DNA of 64,000 bases from Lactobacillus bombicola. GTDB taxonomy: Bacteria; Bacillota; Bacilli; Lactobacillales; Lactobacillaceae. A program made the translations under genes and the position numbers. The DNA lies in assembly GCF_900112665.1 (NCBI RefSeq), contig NZ_FOMN01000001.1:248502-312501 (forward strand), in the 5' to 3' direction. The notes beneath the pieces are model-generated. The model did not search any database, was not told the origin of the DNA, and saw nothing but the letters and a program-made list of their open reading frames with translations. How positions within the stretch are numbered: position 1 is the stretch's first letter; each line of letters begins with the position of its first letter. Below, piece by piece: positions 42,526 to 53,777 of the stretch.

Positions 42526-43356
42526 TTACCGCTCATCGAAACCAACCATTAAACTACCGGCTTCTGCGTAAAAAGTACACAGACCATGCATTGGTCGAAT
42601 TATTATTTCTGCTTGCGGATATGATATGAGAATTTTTTCTTTAAGTACTTGCGCATCTTTTTCATTATTACACTGATCAATGATTACTCGCCCACCTTGA
42701 TAGTTCATTTCATTCATCAATTTTAATATTTCATTTAAAGAACGCTTCATACCACGTACTTTAGCAATTGGTTCCAATTTCCCTTGCTCACTAGCTGTCC
42801 CAACAAGATTGATTTTTAACATTTTAGCTACTTTAGCTACTGCCATACTTACACGACCGTTTAAAGCTAAATTATGTAGGGATTGTAGCACAAACAATAA
42901 GTGTGTATGCGTTTTGTATTCCGAAATTTTTTGTTCTATATCTACAAACCTAGTTTGATCATCAACCAAGCGTTCAATTTCACGTTGAATCATTGAAACC
43001 TCTGGTCCAGCAGTTCTAGAATCAATAACGATGACCCGACTATTAGGATTATCTTTTTCATATATCTGCTTTGCTTGATAAGCTGAAGAAAAACTACCAC
43101 TAAGTCCACTAGTAATTGTTAACATAATTGCTCGGCTACTACCTTCTATGGCTTTAAGCCACTCATCGATACTTGGACAAGATGTCCTTCCCTCTTCGGT
43201 ATTTTTCGCCATTGAATCAAGAAAATCAGCCATATTTAAATGTTGATCATCTATAAAGTCTTTACCTGAAATTGATATTGTTAAAGGAACGACTGTCAGT
43301 CTTTCACTTATCTTTTCATTAGCACTAGAATCGATTATTAATTTTACTTCTTCCAT
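42526..43356 (-). CDS. DegV-family fatty-acid-binding protein
   Basis: 276 residues with the DegV pattern: start LIIDSSANEK, RTSCPSIDEWLKAIEG, ITSGLSGSFSSAYQA and VIDSRTAGPE. DegV (FakB-type) proteins hold a fatty acid, in the FakAB system for phosphorylation by FakA. Divergent from eno. Confidence 0.85.
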   Translation of the reverse strand: MEEVKLIIDSSANEKISERLTVVPLTISISGKDFIDDQHLNMADFLDSMAKNTEEGRTSCPSIDEWLKAIEGSSRAIMLTITSGLSGSFSSAYQAKQIYEKDNPNSRVIVIDSRTAGPEVSMIQREIERLVDDQTRFVDIEQKISEYKTHTHLLFVLQSLHNLALNGRVSMAVAKVAKMLKINLVGTASEQGKLEPIAKVRGMKRSLNEILKLMNEMNYQGGRVIIDQCNNEKDAQVLKEKILISYPQAEIIIRPMHGLCTFYAEAGSLMVGFDER

Positions 43357-43467
43357 TTATTGAATATCCTTATTAAAAATAAACCAATCAAAGTTAAGAT
43401 TGTATAGTTAAATAATAATGCAAATCGACTAAAAAAGCGAATAAATGCTTATAAAATTTTTAATACT

Positions 43468-43481
43468 AGAAAACGGTTACA
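43468..43481 (+). promoter_or_regulatory. Candidate CcpA site (cre) upstream of eno
   Basis: AGAAAACGGTTACA matches the cre consensus TGWAANCGNTNWCA at all positions but the first. Located in the degV-eno spacer. Confidence 0.55.
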
Positions 43482-43551
43482 AATGTTTACATAATCACAA
43501 ACTTAGGCTAAAATTTGTCATGTAGACTTGGAGCTCTGCTCCACTAATGTA

Positions 43552-43567
43552 TGTACTAATTAGTACA
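43552..43567 (+). promoter_or_regulatory. Palindrome in the eno leader
   Basis: TGTACTAATTAGTACA, a perfect 16-base palindrome just upstream of the AGGAGG box. A GGAG/CTCC hairpin precedes it. Operator or leader hairpin. Confidence 0.45.
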
Positions 43568-43593
43568 GCATTTATTATTTAGGAGGTTTTTAG

Positions 43594-44880
43594 ATGTTAA
43601 AATCAGTCATTGAAAATGTTCATGCACTGGAAATCTATGATTCACGTGGTAATCCAACTGTTGAGGCATTTGTTACGCTTTCAAATGGTGTTGTAGGCAA
43701 GGCCGAAGTTCCATCTGGTGCTTCAACAGGTGAAAACGAAGCTGTTGAATTGCGTGATGGTGATAATCGTGTTGGCGGTAAAGGTGTTGCCAAAGCCGTT
43801 GAAAACGTTAATACTAAGATTGCCGAAGCTTTAAAGGGTTTAGATCCTCACGATCAAGCAAATATTGACCGTGTTATGATTGAATTAGATGGTACCCCTA
43901 ACAAGGCTAAGCTTGGTGCTAATGCAATTTTGGGTGTATCAATGGCTACTGCTGCTGCTGCTGCTAAAGATACTCATCAACCTTTATACCGTTACCTTGG
44001 TGGAACTGACCTTGAAATGCCTCAAACTTTCCACAACGTTATTAACGGTGGAGAACACGCTGACAACGGTATCGATGTTCAAGAATTCATGATTACCCCA
44101 GTTAAAAAGACTTCATTCCGTGACGGTTTTGAAAAGATTGTTAACACTTACCACACATTAAAGAAGGTTCTTGAAGACATGGGTTACGAAACTGGTCTTG
44201 GTGACGAAGGTGGTTTCGCTCCTAACATGAAGAACTCTGAAGAAGCTTTGCAAGCTTTACACGATGCTATTGTTAAGGCCGGTTACAAGCCTGGTGAAGA
44301 TATTGCAATTGCTTGTGACTGTGCTGCTTCATACTTCTACAACAAAGAAGATGGTAAGTACCACTTTGAAGGTAAAGTCTTTGACGACGATCAATTAGCT
44401 GAATACTACGACAAGTTACTTGATGAATTCCCTGAATTAATTTCAATTGAAGATCCATACGATGAAAATGATGTTGAAGGAATGATTAAGTTTACTCAAA
44501 CTCACAAAGACAGAATTCAAATCGTTTTAGATGACTTCATTTGTACTAATCCTCAACTTTTAGCTAAAGCTATTAAGGAAGGTGCTGGTAATGCATCATT
44601 AATTAAGTTGAATCAAATTGGTACTGTTACTGAAACTTTGGAAACTATTCGTCTTTCACGTAAGAATGGTTACAACACCATGATTTCTCACCGTTCAGGT
44701 GAAACTGGTGATACTTTCATTGCTGACTTCGCTGTTGCAATTAATGGTGGTCAATTGAAGACTGGTGCTCCAGCTCGTTCAGAACGTGTTGAGAAGTACA
44801 ACCGTTTACTTGAAATCGAAGAAGAACTTGGTGCAGGTGAACGTTTAGCTACTTTCCCACATAACGTTAACAAGGACTAA
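43594..44880 (+). CDS. eno: Enolase
   Basis: 428 residues, strong AGGAGG box. Converts 2-phosphoglycerate to phosphoenolpyruvate in glycolysis. Shows SGASTGENEAVELRD, NGGEHADNGIDVQEFMI, metal-binding D in DCAA, EDPYDEND and LDDF, and the signature SLIKLNQIGTVTETL. Codon use is strongly biased, as expected for a highly expressed gene. Monocistronic with its own terminator. Also a known surface moonlighting protein in lactobacilli. Confidence 0.97.
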   Translation: MLKSVIENVHALEIYDSRGNPTVEAFVTLSNGVVGKAEVPSGASTGENEAVELRDGDNRVGGKGVAKAVENVNTKIAEALKGLDPHDQANIDRVMIELDGTPNKAKLGANAILGVSMATAAAAAKDTHQPLYRYLGGTDLEMPQTFHNVINGGEHADNGIDVQEFMITPVKKTSFRDGFEKIVNTYHTLKKVLEDMGYETGLGDEGGFAPNMKNSEEALQALHDAIVKAGYKPGEDIAIACDCAASYFYNKEDGKYHFEGKVFDDDQLAEYYDKLLDEFPELISIEDPYDENDVEGMIKFTQTHKDRIQIVLDDFICTNPQLLAKAIKEGAGNASLIKLNQIGTVTETLETIRLSRKNGYNTMISHRSGETGDTFIADFAVAINGGQLKTGAPARSERVEKYNRLLEIEEELGAGERLATFPHNVNKD

Positions 44881-44893
44881 TTAGTCTTATCAT

Positions 44894-44924
44894 AAAAAAG
44901 CTTGCTTATAAGCAAGCTTTTTTT
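44894..44924 (+). terminator. Terminator of eno
   Basis: Arms AAAGCTTGCTTA and AAGCAAGCTTT with T-run. Confidence 0.9.
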
Positions 44925-45028
44925 GTGCCCTATTTGTTGTAAGTAAAACCATTCCGTTTTATTTGCTAGAAAACGGGGCATATTTATGCTAACTTAAATA
45001 AAGAATTACTTGTTAAGGAAGGAAAATT

Positions 45029-47302
45029 ATGTCTGAAAAAATTGCTAGCTTAAGTCAAGCCGAAGCAGATGAATTACTAACAAAAAATGGGTTAAACGAA
45101 GTACCCGAACCTCAATTTAACTTTTTTAAAGAATTTTTAGCTAAATTATGGAATCTATCCGCCTGGATTTTAGAAGCTGCCTTACTTCTTGAGTGTCTTT
45201 TAGGTAAATGGATCCAATCTTTTTTCGTTTTATTAATGTTACTATTTGCTGCTTGGAATGGTGCTTCAAAGAAAAAGCAGTCTCGCCGTGTTTTAAACAC
45301 TATTTCTCATAAATTAACCCCGCTGGTATCAGTTCAACGCGATGGAATTTGGAAAACTATTGATTCCAAATATTTAGTTCCAGGCGATTTGATTAGTATC
45401 CAATCTGGCGATGTGCTAGCGGCAGATGTTCAAATACTTGATAGCCCAGTTTCTTTTGATGAAAGTTCTATTACGGGTGAAGCAAAAACCGTAAAAAAGA
45501 ACATTACAGATATCGCCTTTGCGGGTACAACTGTAACCGAAGGAAGTTCCCTAGCTCGTGTAACCGCAACTGGGGCAAATTCACGTTCTGGGAAAACCAT
45601 TAATTTAATTAATAATTCAGCTGCTCCAGGTCACTTGCAACAACTATTAACTAAAATTATTTATTATCTCTGTATCCTTGATGGAATTTTAACTTTAGTA
45701 ATCGTGATTGCTTCCTTCTTTAAAGGTGGTGATTTAAAGAATTTAATTGATATGCTACCATTTTTGGCAATGATGTTTATTGCCTCCATACCTGTTGCGA
45801 TGCCTTCAACCTTTGCCCTCTCCAATTCCTTTGAAGCTACTAGATTAAGCAAAGAGGGGGTTTTGACATCTGATTTAACCGGTATTCAAGATGCAGCTAA
45901 TTTAAATTTAATTTTATTAGATAAAACTGGAACAATTACCGAAAATAAAACAGCTGTTTCTCAATGGACTAATTTTAGTGAGATGAGCAATGATACGGTA
46001 TTAGAACTTGCTTCTGCCGCCATTGATCAAAGAAATAAAAAAATTATTGATACTGCGATTACCGATTATATTTCCAACTGCAACTTACAGATTAAAACTA
46101 GTAAGGACTTTACTCCTTTTACCTCTGCAAGAGGCTATTCAATGGCCAATGTTGATAACCATAATGTTAAATTAGGGTCATTCAAGCAATTATCTTTAAT
46201 TGATTCAACTGCCCTAACCAAAGTTAAAGATATTGATTTTAGTTCAGGACGATCAGTTGCTGTGTTAATTGATGATATTTTAGCGGGAGTATTTATTTTA
46301 GAAGATAAAGTAAGATCTGACTCAAAAGCTGCTCTAGCTGAACTTAAAAAACGTGGTGTTCTGCCAATTATGCTAACTGGTGATAACCAAAAAACCGCTC
46401 AGGCTGTTGCAAAACAAGTTAACCTAAGCGGAAAAGTTATTTCTATTCATGATTTTAATGATCAAACTGATATTCAACATCTTGCTGGAATTGCTGACGT
46501 GTTACCAGAAGATAAATTACGAATGGTCAAATTTTTTCAAGAAAAAGGTTATATTGTAGGAATGACTGGGGATGGTGTCAATGATTCCCCTGCATTAAAA
46601 CAAGCCGAAGTTGGAATCGCTGTTTCAAATGCAGCCGACGTTGCCAAACGATCCAGTAAGATGGTTCTTCTTGATGATGGCTTAACATCCATTGTTAAAA
46701 TTCTAGACGCTGGACATCGGGTATATCAGCGAATGACTACCTGGTCGTTAACAAAATTAGCTAGAACTGCTCAACTCACTATGCTACTTACTTTTGGCTA
46801 TTTATTTTTCGATTATATCCCTATGGCCTTAAATGCAATGGTTATTTATACCATTATGAATAACATGGTTACAATGATGATTGGTACTGATCGCACCCAC
46901 ATCACTTACCGACCAGAAAATTGGGATATGGCTAAGTTAGCTAAAATTGCTTTTTCACTAGCATTCGGCTGGACCCTAATTGGCATAGCAGGTATTTGGT
47001 ACTTAAATAACCATAACTTTAGTCATGGTACTATTTCAACTATGGTCTATGTATATCTAGTTTTAAGTGCAATGTTTATTATTTTAATAACTCGGACAAA
47101 GCATTACTTTTGGCAAGACTATCCTTCTAAAGCCGTTGGATTAACGCAAATGGGAGATATTATTCTAACAATTGTGCTTGCACTAAGCGGAATTGCGATG
47201 ACTCAGATTAATTGGATAAATTTGCTAATTACTATTTTTATTAGTTTAATAGCAGCAATCTTAATTGATTTATTTTATCAACCAATTATGAAAAATAAAT
47301 AA
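45029..47302 (+). CDS. P-type ATPase, plasma-membrane H+-ATPase (P3A) type
   Basis: 757 residues. N-terminal cation-ATPase domain (LSQAEADELLTKNGLNEVPE), A-domain ITGEA (usual TGES), phosphorylation site DKTGT with D298, MLTGDNQKTAQ and TGDGVNDSPALKQA in the P-domain, and about ten helices. The length and membrane region resemble yeast PMA1-like and archaeal proton pumps more than Ca2+ pumps. Probably exports protons for acid tolerance. A GGAAGG box gives the start. Confidence 0.85.
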   Translation: MSEKIASLSQAEADELLTKNGLNEVPEPQFNFFKEFLAKLWNLSAWILEAALLLECLLGKWIQSFFVLLMLLFAAWNGASKKKQSRRVLNTISHKLTPLVSVQRDGIWKTIDSKYLVPGDLISIQSGDVLAADVQILDSPVSFDESSITGEAKTVKKNITDIAFAGTTVTEGSSLARVTATGANSRSGKTINLINNSAAPGHLQQLLTKIIYYLCILDGILTLVIVIASFFKGGDLKNLIDMLPFLAMMFIASIPVAMPSTFALSNSFEATRLSKEGVLTSDLTGIQDAANLNLILLDKTGTITENKTAVSQWTNFSEMSNDTVLELASAAIDQRNKKIIDTAITDYISNCNLQIKTSKDFTPFTSARGYSMANVDNHNVKLGSFKQLSLIDSTALTKVKDIDFSSGRSVAVLIDDILAGVFILEDKVRSDSKAALAELKKRGVLPIMLTGDNQKTAQAVAKQVNLSGKVISIHDFNDQTDIQHLAGIADVLPEDKLRMVKFFQEKGYIVGMTGDGVNDSPALKQAEVGIAVSNAADVAKRSSKMVLLDDGLTSIVKILDAGHRVYQRMTTWSLTKLARTAQLTMLLTFGYLFFDYIPMALNAMVIYTIMNNMVTMMIGTDRTHITYRPENWDMAKLAKIAFSLAFGWTLIGIAGIWYLNNHNFSHGTISTMVYVYLVLSAMFIILITRTKHYFWQDYPSKAVGLTQMGDIILTIVLALSGIAMTQINWINLLITIFISLIAAILIDLFYQPIMKNK

Positions 47303-47831
47303 CTAAAACTGAAGTAGATCGCTCCAAATATCTCTTGTGATAAGTTTGGGAGCGATTTTTATTGTCTCTCAAATATGAGCTGCTTCTTGTTGCCTCTTTA
47401 ATAATTAAAAAAGCTGAGCACGCCATTTTGACGTACTCAGCTTTTAAAGATTATCAGGCGTTCCTGACTATCCTCGCCTAATAAAATATGTTTGTATATG
47501 TGTTTGTATATGTGTTTGGTTATAAAAATTAAAAATAGGAAAAAATATTTAATTAATCAGGAAATTTAATTAGTTTATTTAAAATTTGAATCATTAACAT
47601 AAATCATAATATATCAATGACCCTCTAACCACCCCCTTAAAATTGTTGATTTTATCGAGTTATACGGTTTTAATTTAATAAGCTTTAACTGTTTTATTTT
47701 TTGCAATAAATCAATATATAATTTGTATTTTAGTAGTTATTGTTTAAACAGTTTATTTAAATATACTACAAAACTAGCTAAAAAAACAACAATAAATTAA
47801 AAAAGATTCCCAAAGTTAACGGAACCTTTTA
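47303..47831. other. Intergenic region with two terminators
   Basis: ATCGCTCC...GGGAGCGAT hairpin with T-run at about 47317-47360 ends the ATPase gene; a second hairpin AAAAGCTGAG / CTCAGCTTTT lies at 47409-47446. The remaining 380 bases are very AT-rich and show no gene. Confidence 0.6.
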
Positions 47832-48356
47832 TTAATTATTACTCTTTAATTCATACACATAAGATGTTTCATTTGGTCTATATACACCATGCAAAGTACC
47901 TACTCGAGTAAAGCCCATCTTATTAATTAAATGTTGCATTGCCTTATTATCTTCGTGAGTATCAATGCGAATTGAATCAATATCTGTTCTATTATCGAGA
48001 ATATAATTAATAACAGAACTTAATAATTCTGTTGCATAGCCCTTCCCTGCATAATTTGAATGGATTGCTACTCGATGAATAACTACATATTTATCAGTAT
48101 TACATAACCACTGGCCAACTAACTTATCGTAAGCATGATCAGGAGCGTTTACAATAGAAATTGCCCCAATTGTTTCACTATCTGCTGAAGAAGCTAGGTA
48201 TGCTGAACCATGTTCAATATCCTCTTTAATTTGAGCTTTAGAAGGATAATCTCCTTGCCATTGATCAACTCCTCTTTCAGCTAACTGGTTAGCGCCATCT
48301 TTCAAAATCGTCATAATTTGGTCAAAATCGGCCATGGTTGCTTTTCTTAATTTCAA
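47832..48356 (-). CDS. GNAT-family N-acetyltransferase
   Basis: 174 residues. Acetyl-CoA binding motif A YAGKGYATELLSS after RVAIHS, and the C-terminal MQHLINKMGFTRVG typical of GNAT folds. Substrate not predictable. Confidence 0.85.
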   Translation of the reverse strand: MKLRKATMADFDQIMTILKDGANQLAERGVDQWQGDYPSKAQIKEDIEHGSAYLASSADSETIGAISIVNAPDHAYDKLVGQWLCNTDKYVVIHRVAIHSNYAGKGYATELLSSVINYILDNRTDIDSIRIDTHEDNKAMQHLINKMGFTRVGTLHGVYRPNETSYVYELKSNN

Positions 48357-48518
48357 ATTATTATGCTCCTTTTTTGAGATACCGTCCCATTATAAATACT
48401 TGAACACTATTTGTAAAAAGATTTCGTCCTAAAATTAAAAAAAGTTTGCGATGATTACGTTCTGTTTAAGAAAATTAAGTTGATCCCTACTTTTAAATAC
48501 CAGAGTCCTATAAATAAA

Positions 48519-48556
48519 AGGCTTGATACACTTGTGCATCAAGCCTTTTTTATTGT
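48519..48556. terminator. Bidirectional terminator
   Basis: Arms AAGGCTTGATACAC / GTGCATCAAGCCTT; ends the apt operon on the minus strand. Confidence 0.8.
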
Positions 48557-48558
48557 TC

Positions 48559-49086
48559 TTAAGCTCCGTGATACTGAACAAGAGAAAAGACATCTAAGCC
48601 TGGCAACTTCTCTTTACCCTTTAAATCAGGTAGTTCAATATAAAAAGCAGCTCCTACTAGTTCGCCACCTAGTTCTTCAACAAGTTCCTTACATGCTCTT
48701 AAAGTTCCAGCCGTAGCAAGCAAATCATCACAGATGACTACTCGTTGTCCGGGTTTAATTGCATCTTTATGCATTTCCAAAATATTGGAACCATATTCTA
48801 AATCATAGGATGCGCGCTCAACTTCACGTGGTAGTTTCTGTGGCTTTCTGGCGGGAACAAAACCTAAGCCCAATTCAGTTGCTACTGGACAGCCAACAAT
48901 AAAACCGCGTGCCTCAGGGCCTACAATTACATCAGCCGCTCTACTTTTAGCGTATTCCGCCAATTGGTGAGTAGCTTCTCGAAATAACTTCCCATCTTGC
49001 AAGATGGGTGTAATGTCGCGGAAAGTAATTCCTTTATTCGGGAAATCCTTGACACTTGCAATATGATCTTCAAAAACGTTTGCCAT
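48559..49086 (-). CDS. apt: Adenine phosphoribosyltransferase
   Basis: 175 residues. PRPP-binding motif [14 protein letters not shown] and the Apt start [20 protein letters not shown]. Converts adenine and PRPP to AMP in purine salvage. Lies 93 bases downstream of recJ in the same direction, a conserved Firmicute pair, and is probably co-transcribed. Confidence 0.95.
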   Translation of the reverse strand: MANVFEDHIASVKDFPNKGITFRDITPILQDGKLFREATHQLAEYAKSRAADVIVGPEARGFIVGCPVATELGLGFVPARKPQKLPREVERASYDLEYGSNILEMHKDAIKPGQRVVICDDLLATAGTLRACKELVEELGGELVGAAFYIELPDLKGKEKLPGLDVFSLVQYHGA

Positions 49087-49179
49087 AAGAAGAAAAAAAC
49101 CTCCAAATTCAATTGCTTGCTACAGCTTATTTGACTTATCTATTCTACCAGACTTTTATCTTAAAAGCATTAAATGCTA

Positions 49180-51468
49180 TTAATTATTGTTCTTTAATTG
49201 CTGATTAACATACATTAGCAACTTTTCACTTGGCATTTGTCGTAATTGTTGAATAAAATTAAGCTGTGATTGAATAGCACAAAAATACTTTGAAGCAGTC
49301 AAGGCTTTTTTTTCTGGATTTTTAATACCCCAAATTTTATTTTGCTTAATTGTAATAAATTTTAATTCATAAAAAACACGCATAATAAATAGTATATTCT
49401 GATAATCAATACCTAAAAATGGTGCCACCTGTCGATATTCATTAATTTCTAATCCTGGATGCTGGTATACATATTTAAGAAGTACTTCAAAATATTTCTT
49501 TGCCGGCATTAATTTAATTGGTAATTGATCTAGCAGAAAGCGTAAATAAAGCTGTTTATAATTTTTACTCAAGGCTTGATCCAATTCAACCTGATTATGA
49601 GGTGTATCGAGAAAGACCACAACTTCACGATCACTGTCATTATCATATTCATCAATTAGGGTGATTTTTTTAGAATCAATATCAAAACTATTATTTGCCA
49701 CTTCTAAGTTTTGCTTGTCAAATAAAAGATAGCGATCAGCAAAGCCCATTATATGCTTTTCTTGACGCAAATCAATTACTGGAGTTGAAAACAAAAATTT
49801 AGGTGCTGAAAAAACAATTCCCTCGATTATTCCCTGTAATTTAACTTGATTACGATAATTATTTTCACCAAGTTGGATAAACAATTGGTTTATATATGGT
49901 AATAAACCTTTAGTTATGTATTTTTTATTAAAGCCCACTACCTCTAATTTATTATTTTTTTGGCTTAATGTTAATTTAATATGGTTCTTATCCTTACCCA
50001 TAAAAAAGCAACTGCTGATTTCTAAATTAGAAATACTGAAAATTGGCTTTACATTGTCAGTTCCATAGGGTCCAACTTGATTAATTTGGTGCATAATATC
50101 AAGAGAAAGATGCGTAAATGGTAATTCAAAATCATAATACTTAACTACTGTACTTTCATGAATATCGTAACTAGCTTCAAATTCGGTTCTAAGGGTAGCA
50201 ATTTTGCTTTCTTCCATTGATAGCCCACAAGCAAAGTCATGACCACCAAATTTAAGAAATAAATTTTGTTTTAAGCTATCTAACGCATTAAAAATATTAA
50301 AATTTGCAACTGAACGCCCTGAACCTTTGATAATTCCTGCTCTATTTTTAGTTAAAATAATTGTTGGCTTATGTAACTCTTCGGCAATTTTATTAGCCAC
50401 CAGTCCTAAGACACCTTCGTGAAAGTCAGCAGAATAGATAACAAGTGTTTCCCTTGATTGCCAATTATTGACTTTAACTTGCTGTAAGCATGCCTTATAT
50501 ACTTTAGCTGTTAAATCTTTACGCTGTTCATTAAGGTTTTCAATCTTATCAGCTATTTTTTGCGCTTCAGCTTCACTTTCACACAACAATAGTTCAACTG
50601 CCAAACTAGCATTATCGAGTCTTCCCACTGCATTTAATCTGGGAGTAATATTAAAGCCAACATCATTCTCATCAATTTGACCACTTTGCAATCCTGAATT
50701 TTTAATTAGTGCCTTCAGCCCAGGTCTATCGGTTTGATTTAGTACTTCTAAACCACGTTTGACAACAATGTGCCCCTCACCTGAAACTTTCACCATGTCA
50801 CCAATTGTGCCAATCATCGCAAGCTCTAATAATTCAGGCATCGGATCTTGCATCAATTCACGACAAATTGTATAAGCAACTCCCGCACCACAATAATCAT
50901 CAAACGGATATTTTTGTCCCGGATAGTTGCAGTGCACTAGGGCATAACAATCAGGTACATTTTCTTGCATTTTGTGATGATCCGTAATTATGGTATCAAC
51001 ACCCTTGTACTTGGCATAAGCTACTTCTTCTACTCCAGTAATACCATTGTCAACGGTAATAATTAAATTAGTCCCATTAGCAACTATTTTCTTATATGCC
51101 GCTAAATTGGGCCCATAACCATCTTCAAAACGATTAGGAATAAAATAGTGCACATCAGCCCCTAAAATTTCCAGTGTTTCCATCATAATAGCAGTAGCTG
51201 TTATTCCATCTGCATCATAATCGCCATAAATAGTTATTTTTTCATTATGCTCAATAGCTAAATTAATACGTGCGACTGCTTTAGCCATATCATGCATTAA
51301 ATTAGGATCAGCTAAATCTTCCTCGGTAGCATTTAACCAATATTCTAATTTCTCTACTGTATTTAGATTACGTAATGCAAACAATTTTGCAGCAATGGGT
51401 TTTAGCTGATATTTTTCAACTAATTCAGGAGCTAATTCTTTACTAGTGCGCTCTTTCCACTTTATCAT
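49180..51468 (-). CDS. recJ: Single-stranded-DNA exonuclease RecJ
   Basis: 762 residues. DHH-family motifs IYGDYDADGITATAI, VDNGITG and ITDHHK, the DHHA1 domain (GRSVANFNIFNAL, KFGGHDFACG), an OB domain and the C-terminal Firmicute-specific extension. 5'-3' exonuclease in recombination and mismatch repair. Followed by apt. Confidence 0.95.
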   Translation of the reverse strand: MIKWKERTSKELAPELVEKYQLKPIAAKLFALRNLNTVEKLEYWLNATEEDLADPNLMHDMAKAVARINLAIEHNEKITIYGDYDADGITATAIMMETLEILGADVHYFIPNRFEDGYGPNLAAYKKIVANGTNLIITVDNGITGVEEVAYAKYKGVDTIITDHHKMQENVPDCYALVHCNYPGQKYPFDDYCGAGVAYTICRELMQDPMPELLELAMIGTIGDMVKVSGEGHIVVKRGLEVLNQTDRPGLKALIKNSGLQSGQIDENDVGFNITPRLNAVGRLDNASLAVELLLCESEAEAQKIADKIENLNEQRKDLTAKVYKACLQQVKVNNWQSRETLVIYSADFHEGVLGLVANKIAEELHKPTIILTKNRAGIIKGSGRSVANFNIFNALDSLKQNLFLKFGGHDFACGLSMEESKIATLRTEFEASYDIHESTVVKYYDFELPFTHLSLDIMHQINQVGPYGTDNVKPIFSISNLEISSCFFMGKDKNHIKLTLSQKNNKLEVVGFNKKYITKGLLPYINQLFIQLGENNYRNQVKLQGIIEGIVFSAPKFLFSTPVIDLRQEKHIMGFADRYLLFDKQNLEVANNSFDIDSKKITLIDEYDNDSDREVVVFLDTPHNQVELDQALSKNYKQLYLRFLLDQLPIKLMPAKKYFEVLLKYVYQHPGLEINEYRQVAPFLGIDYQNILFIMRVFYELKFITIKQNKIWGIKNPEKKALTASKYFCAIQSQLNFIQQLRQMPSEKLLMYVNQQLKNNN

Positions 51469-51588
51469 TTACTTAATTATGCCTTCTCTAAAATAGTAAA
51501 ATTCCAAAGTTAAATATTGCGATGCTGGAACTTAAAAATTGTCACAGTACCATATTAAATCTTTGGAATTAAAATATCTTGTTAAAAT

Positions 51589-53427
51589 TTATTTTGAGTT
51601 TAAATCATCGTCATTCATTCTTAGAACTGCCATAAACGCATCTTGGGGAACTTCAACTTGTCCAACAGCCTTCATTCTCTTTTTACCACGTTTTTGTTTT
51701 TCAAGTAACTTTGCCCGACGATCAGGGTCACCTGTATGAATTTTCCAAGTAACATCTTTACGATACGGCTTAATTGTTGCTCGCGAAATTATTTTTGCTC
51801 CAATTGCTCCTTGAATATCAACTTCAAAGTTTTGCCTTGGAATCAGCTTCTTTAGCATTGAAGTCATTTGTCTTGCTCTATTTTGTGATTCATCGCGATG
51901 AGCAATAAAACTCAAGGCATCGATAACTTGTTTATTTAGCAAAATATCAATCTTGACTAAATCGGTTGCACGATAGCCAGTAATTTCGTAGTCTAGTGAT
52001 GCGTATCCTTTAGTAGACGATTTTAAATCATCAAAGAAATCATAGATTATTTCGGCTAAAGGCATATTATAAATTACATTAACCCGGTATTTATCTAAAT
52101 AATCCATTGTAACAAATTCACCGCGTTTACGTTGACAAAGTTCCATTACCGGACCTACAAAGTCATTTGGTACCATTACTTCTGCTTTAACATAAGGTTC
52201 TTGAACTTCACGATATTCTCCAGCTGAAGGCAAATCAGATGGATTGTCAATCACTTTTGTAGAGCCATCGTTCATAATTGCATGATAATCGACTGAAGGG
52301 GCTGTCATAATTAGATCTAAATTAAATTCTTGCTCTAATCTTTCTTGAACCACATCCATATGCAATAGACCTAAAAAGCCACAACGAAAACCAAATCCTA
52401 ATGCAGTAGAAGTTTCTGGTTCAAATTCCAGTGCAGCATCATTTAATTGTAATTTTTGAAGTGCCTCTTTCAAATCGTCATATTTTGAGTTATCAACTGG
52501 ATACATACCCGAATAAACCATTGGTGGGATTTGACGATAGCCAGGAAGTGGTTCAGCTGTCGCATTTTCGCTTGAAGTAATTGTATCTCCCACCCCAGTT
52601 TCACGAACTGACTTAATATTAGCTGTTAGATAGCCAACATCTCCAGCAATTAAAAGATCTTTTTTCACGGGATGCGGACTAGAAACACCAACCTCAGTTA
52701 CTTCATACTCTTTTCCCGTGTTCATGATTTTAATATGGTCACCAGGTTTAACCATTCCATCTTCGACTCTAATTGATAAGACGACCCCACGATAGTCGTC
52801 ATATTTTGAATCAAAAATCAAAGCCTTAAGTGGTGCCTCTAAATCACCATCCGGAGCAGGAATATCTTGTACAATTCTTTCTAATAAATCACCAATACCT
52901 TGCCCAGTTTTACCTGAAACTTCAGCCGCATTAGACGCATCTAATCCTAACATCTCGGTAATCTCTTCTTTTGCTTGCTCGGGATTTGCTGATGGTAAAT
53001 CAATTTTATTAATAACCGGTAAAATTTCTAAATCATCATCAATAGCTAAATATGTATTGGCTAAGGTTTGTGCCTGTACACCTTGAGAAGCATCAACGAC
53101 CAAAAGCGCTCCTTCACAAGCAGCTAGTGACCTTGAAACTTCATAAGAAAAATCAACATGACCTGGTGTATCAATAAGATGAAAAATATAATCTTCACCA
53201 TTTTGAGCATGATATTTAATTTCAACTGAGTTCATTTTAATTGTAATTCCTCGTTGACGCTCAAGTGGCATATCATCTAGCATTTGATTCTTTAACTGCC
53301 GCTCTGAAACCGTATCGGTTAACTCTAAAATTCGATCAGCAATCGTTGATTTACCATGATCAATATGAGCAACAATTGAAAAGTTGCGAATATGTTTTTG
53401 ATAATCTTCTAATTTTGTTAGATCCAT
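51589..53427 (-). CDS. lepA: Elongation factor 4 (LepA)
   Basis: 612 residues. GTPase motifs [17 protein letters not shown] and NKIDLP, EF-G-like domains and the LepA-specific C-terminal domain ([20 protein letters not shown]). Back-translocase on stalled ribosomes. Follows dnaJ after a 350-base spacer with a terminator, so it has its own promoter. Confidence 0.97.
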   Translation of the reverse strand: MDLTKLEDYQKHIRNFSIVAHIDHGKSTIADRILELTDTVSERQLKNQMLDDMPLERQRGITIKMNSVEIKYHAQNGEDYIFHLIDTPGHVDFSYEVSRSLAACEGALLVVDASQGVQAQTLANTYLAIDDDLEILPVINKIDLPSANPEQAKEEITEMLGLDASNAAEVSGKTGQGIGDLLERIVQDIPAPDGDLEAPLKALIFDSKYDDYRGVVLSIRVEDGMVKPGDHIKIMNTGKEYEVTEVGVSSPHPVKKDLLIAGDVGYLTANIKSVRETGVGDTITSSENATAEPLPGYRQIPPMVYSGMYPVDNSKYDDLKEALQKLQLNDAALEFEPETSTALGFGFRCGFLGLLHMDVVQERLEQEFNLDLIMTAPSVDYHAIMNDGSTKVIDNPSDLPSAGEYREVQEPYVKAEVMVPNDFVGPVMELCQRKRGEFVTMDYLDKYRVNVIYNMPLAEIIYDFFDDLKSSTKGYASLDYEITGYRATDLVKIDILLNKQVIDALSFIAHRDESQNRARQMTSMLKKLIPRQNFEVDIQGAIGAKIISRATIKPYRKDVTWKIHTGDPDRRAKLLEKQKRGKKRMKAVGQVEVPQDAFMAVLRMNDDDLNSK

Positions 53428-53777
53428 AAATCATTTGCATCCTTTTATTTTTTCTGTCATTGACCAATCAACGTTTTAATGCTGATTGATGCAATTTTTA
53501 TTTCTTAATTACTTTCAGATTAATAATTATTTACTATATTATTGTGAAGACTACTTTCTTCTTTCTGTGTAAGACAATTATACCATACCCCCATATTGAA
53601 AAAATAACTGCAAGTTAGACCTATGTTTCAGAATAAAGTCTTAACATTAACTTTTAAGTAATTATTACTACTAAAATCAATTAAATTAATTATCTAGCAG
53701 GAATTTTTAAATGCTGTGATTTTCATTGACTGTTTAGCAGAATAAAAAAACGCAATAACTAAATTGCGTTTTCTTAA
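53428..53777 (-). terminator. dnaJ-lepA spacer with terminator of the heat-shock operon
   Basis: The hairpin AAAACGCAAT / ATTGCGTTTT (about 53747-53773) ends the dnaJ transcript. The rest (53428-53740) is AT-rich and must carry the lepA promoter; I see no gene. Confidence 0.7.
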
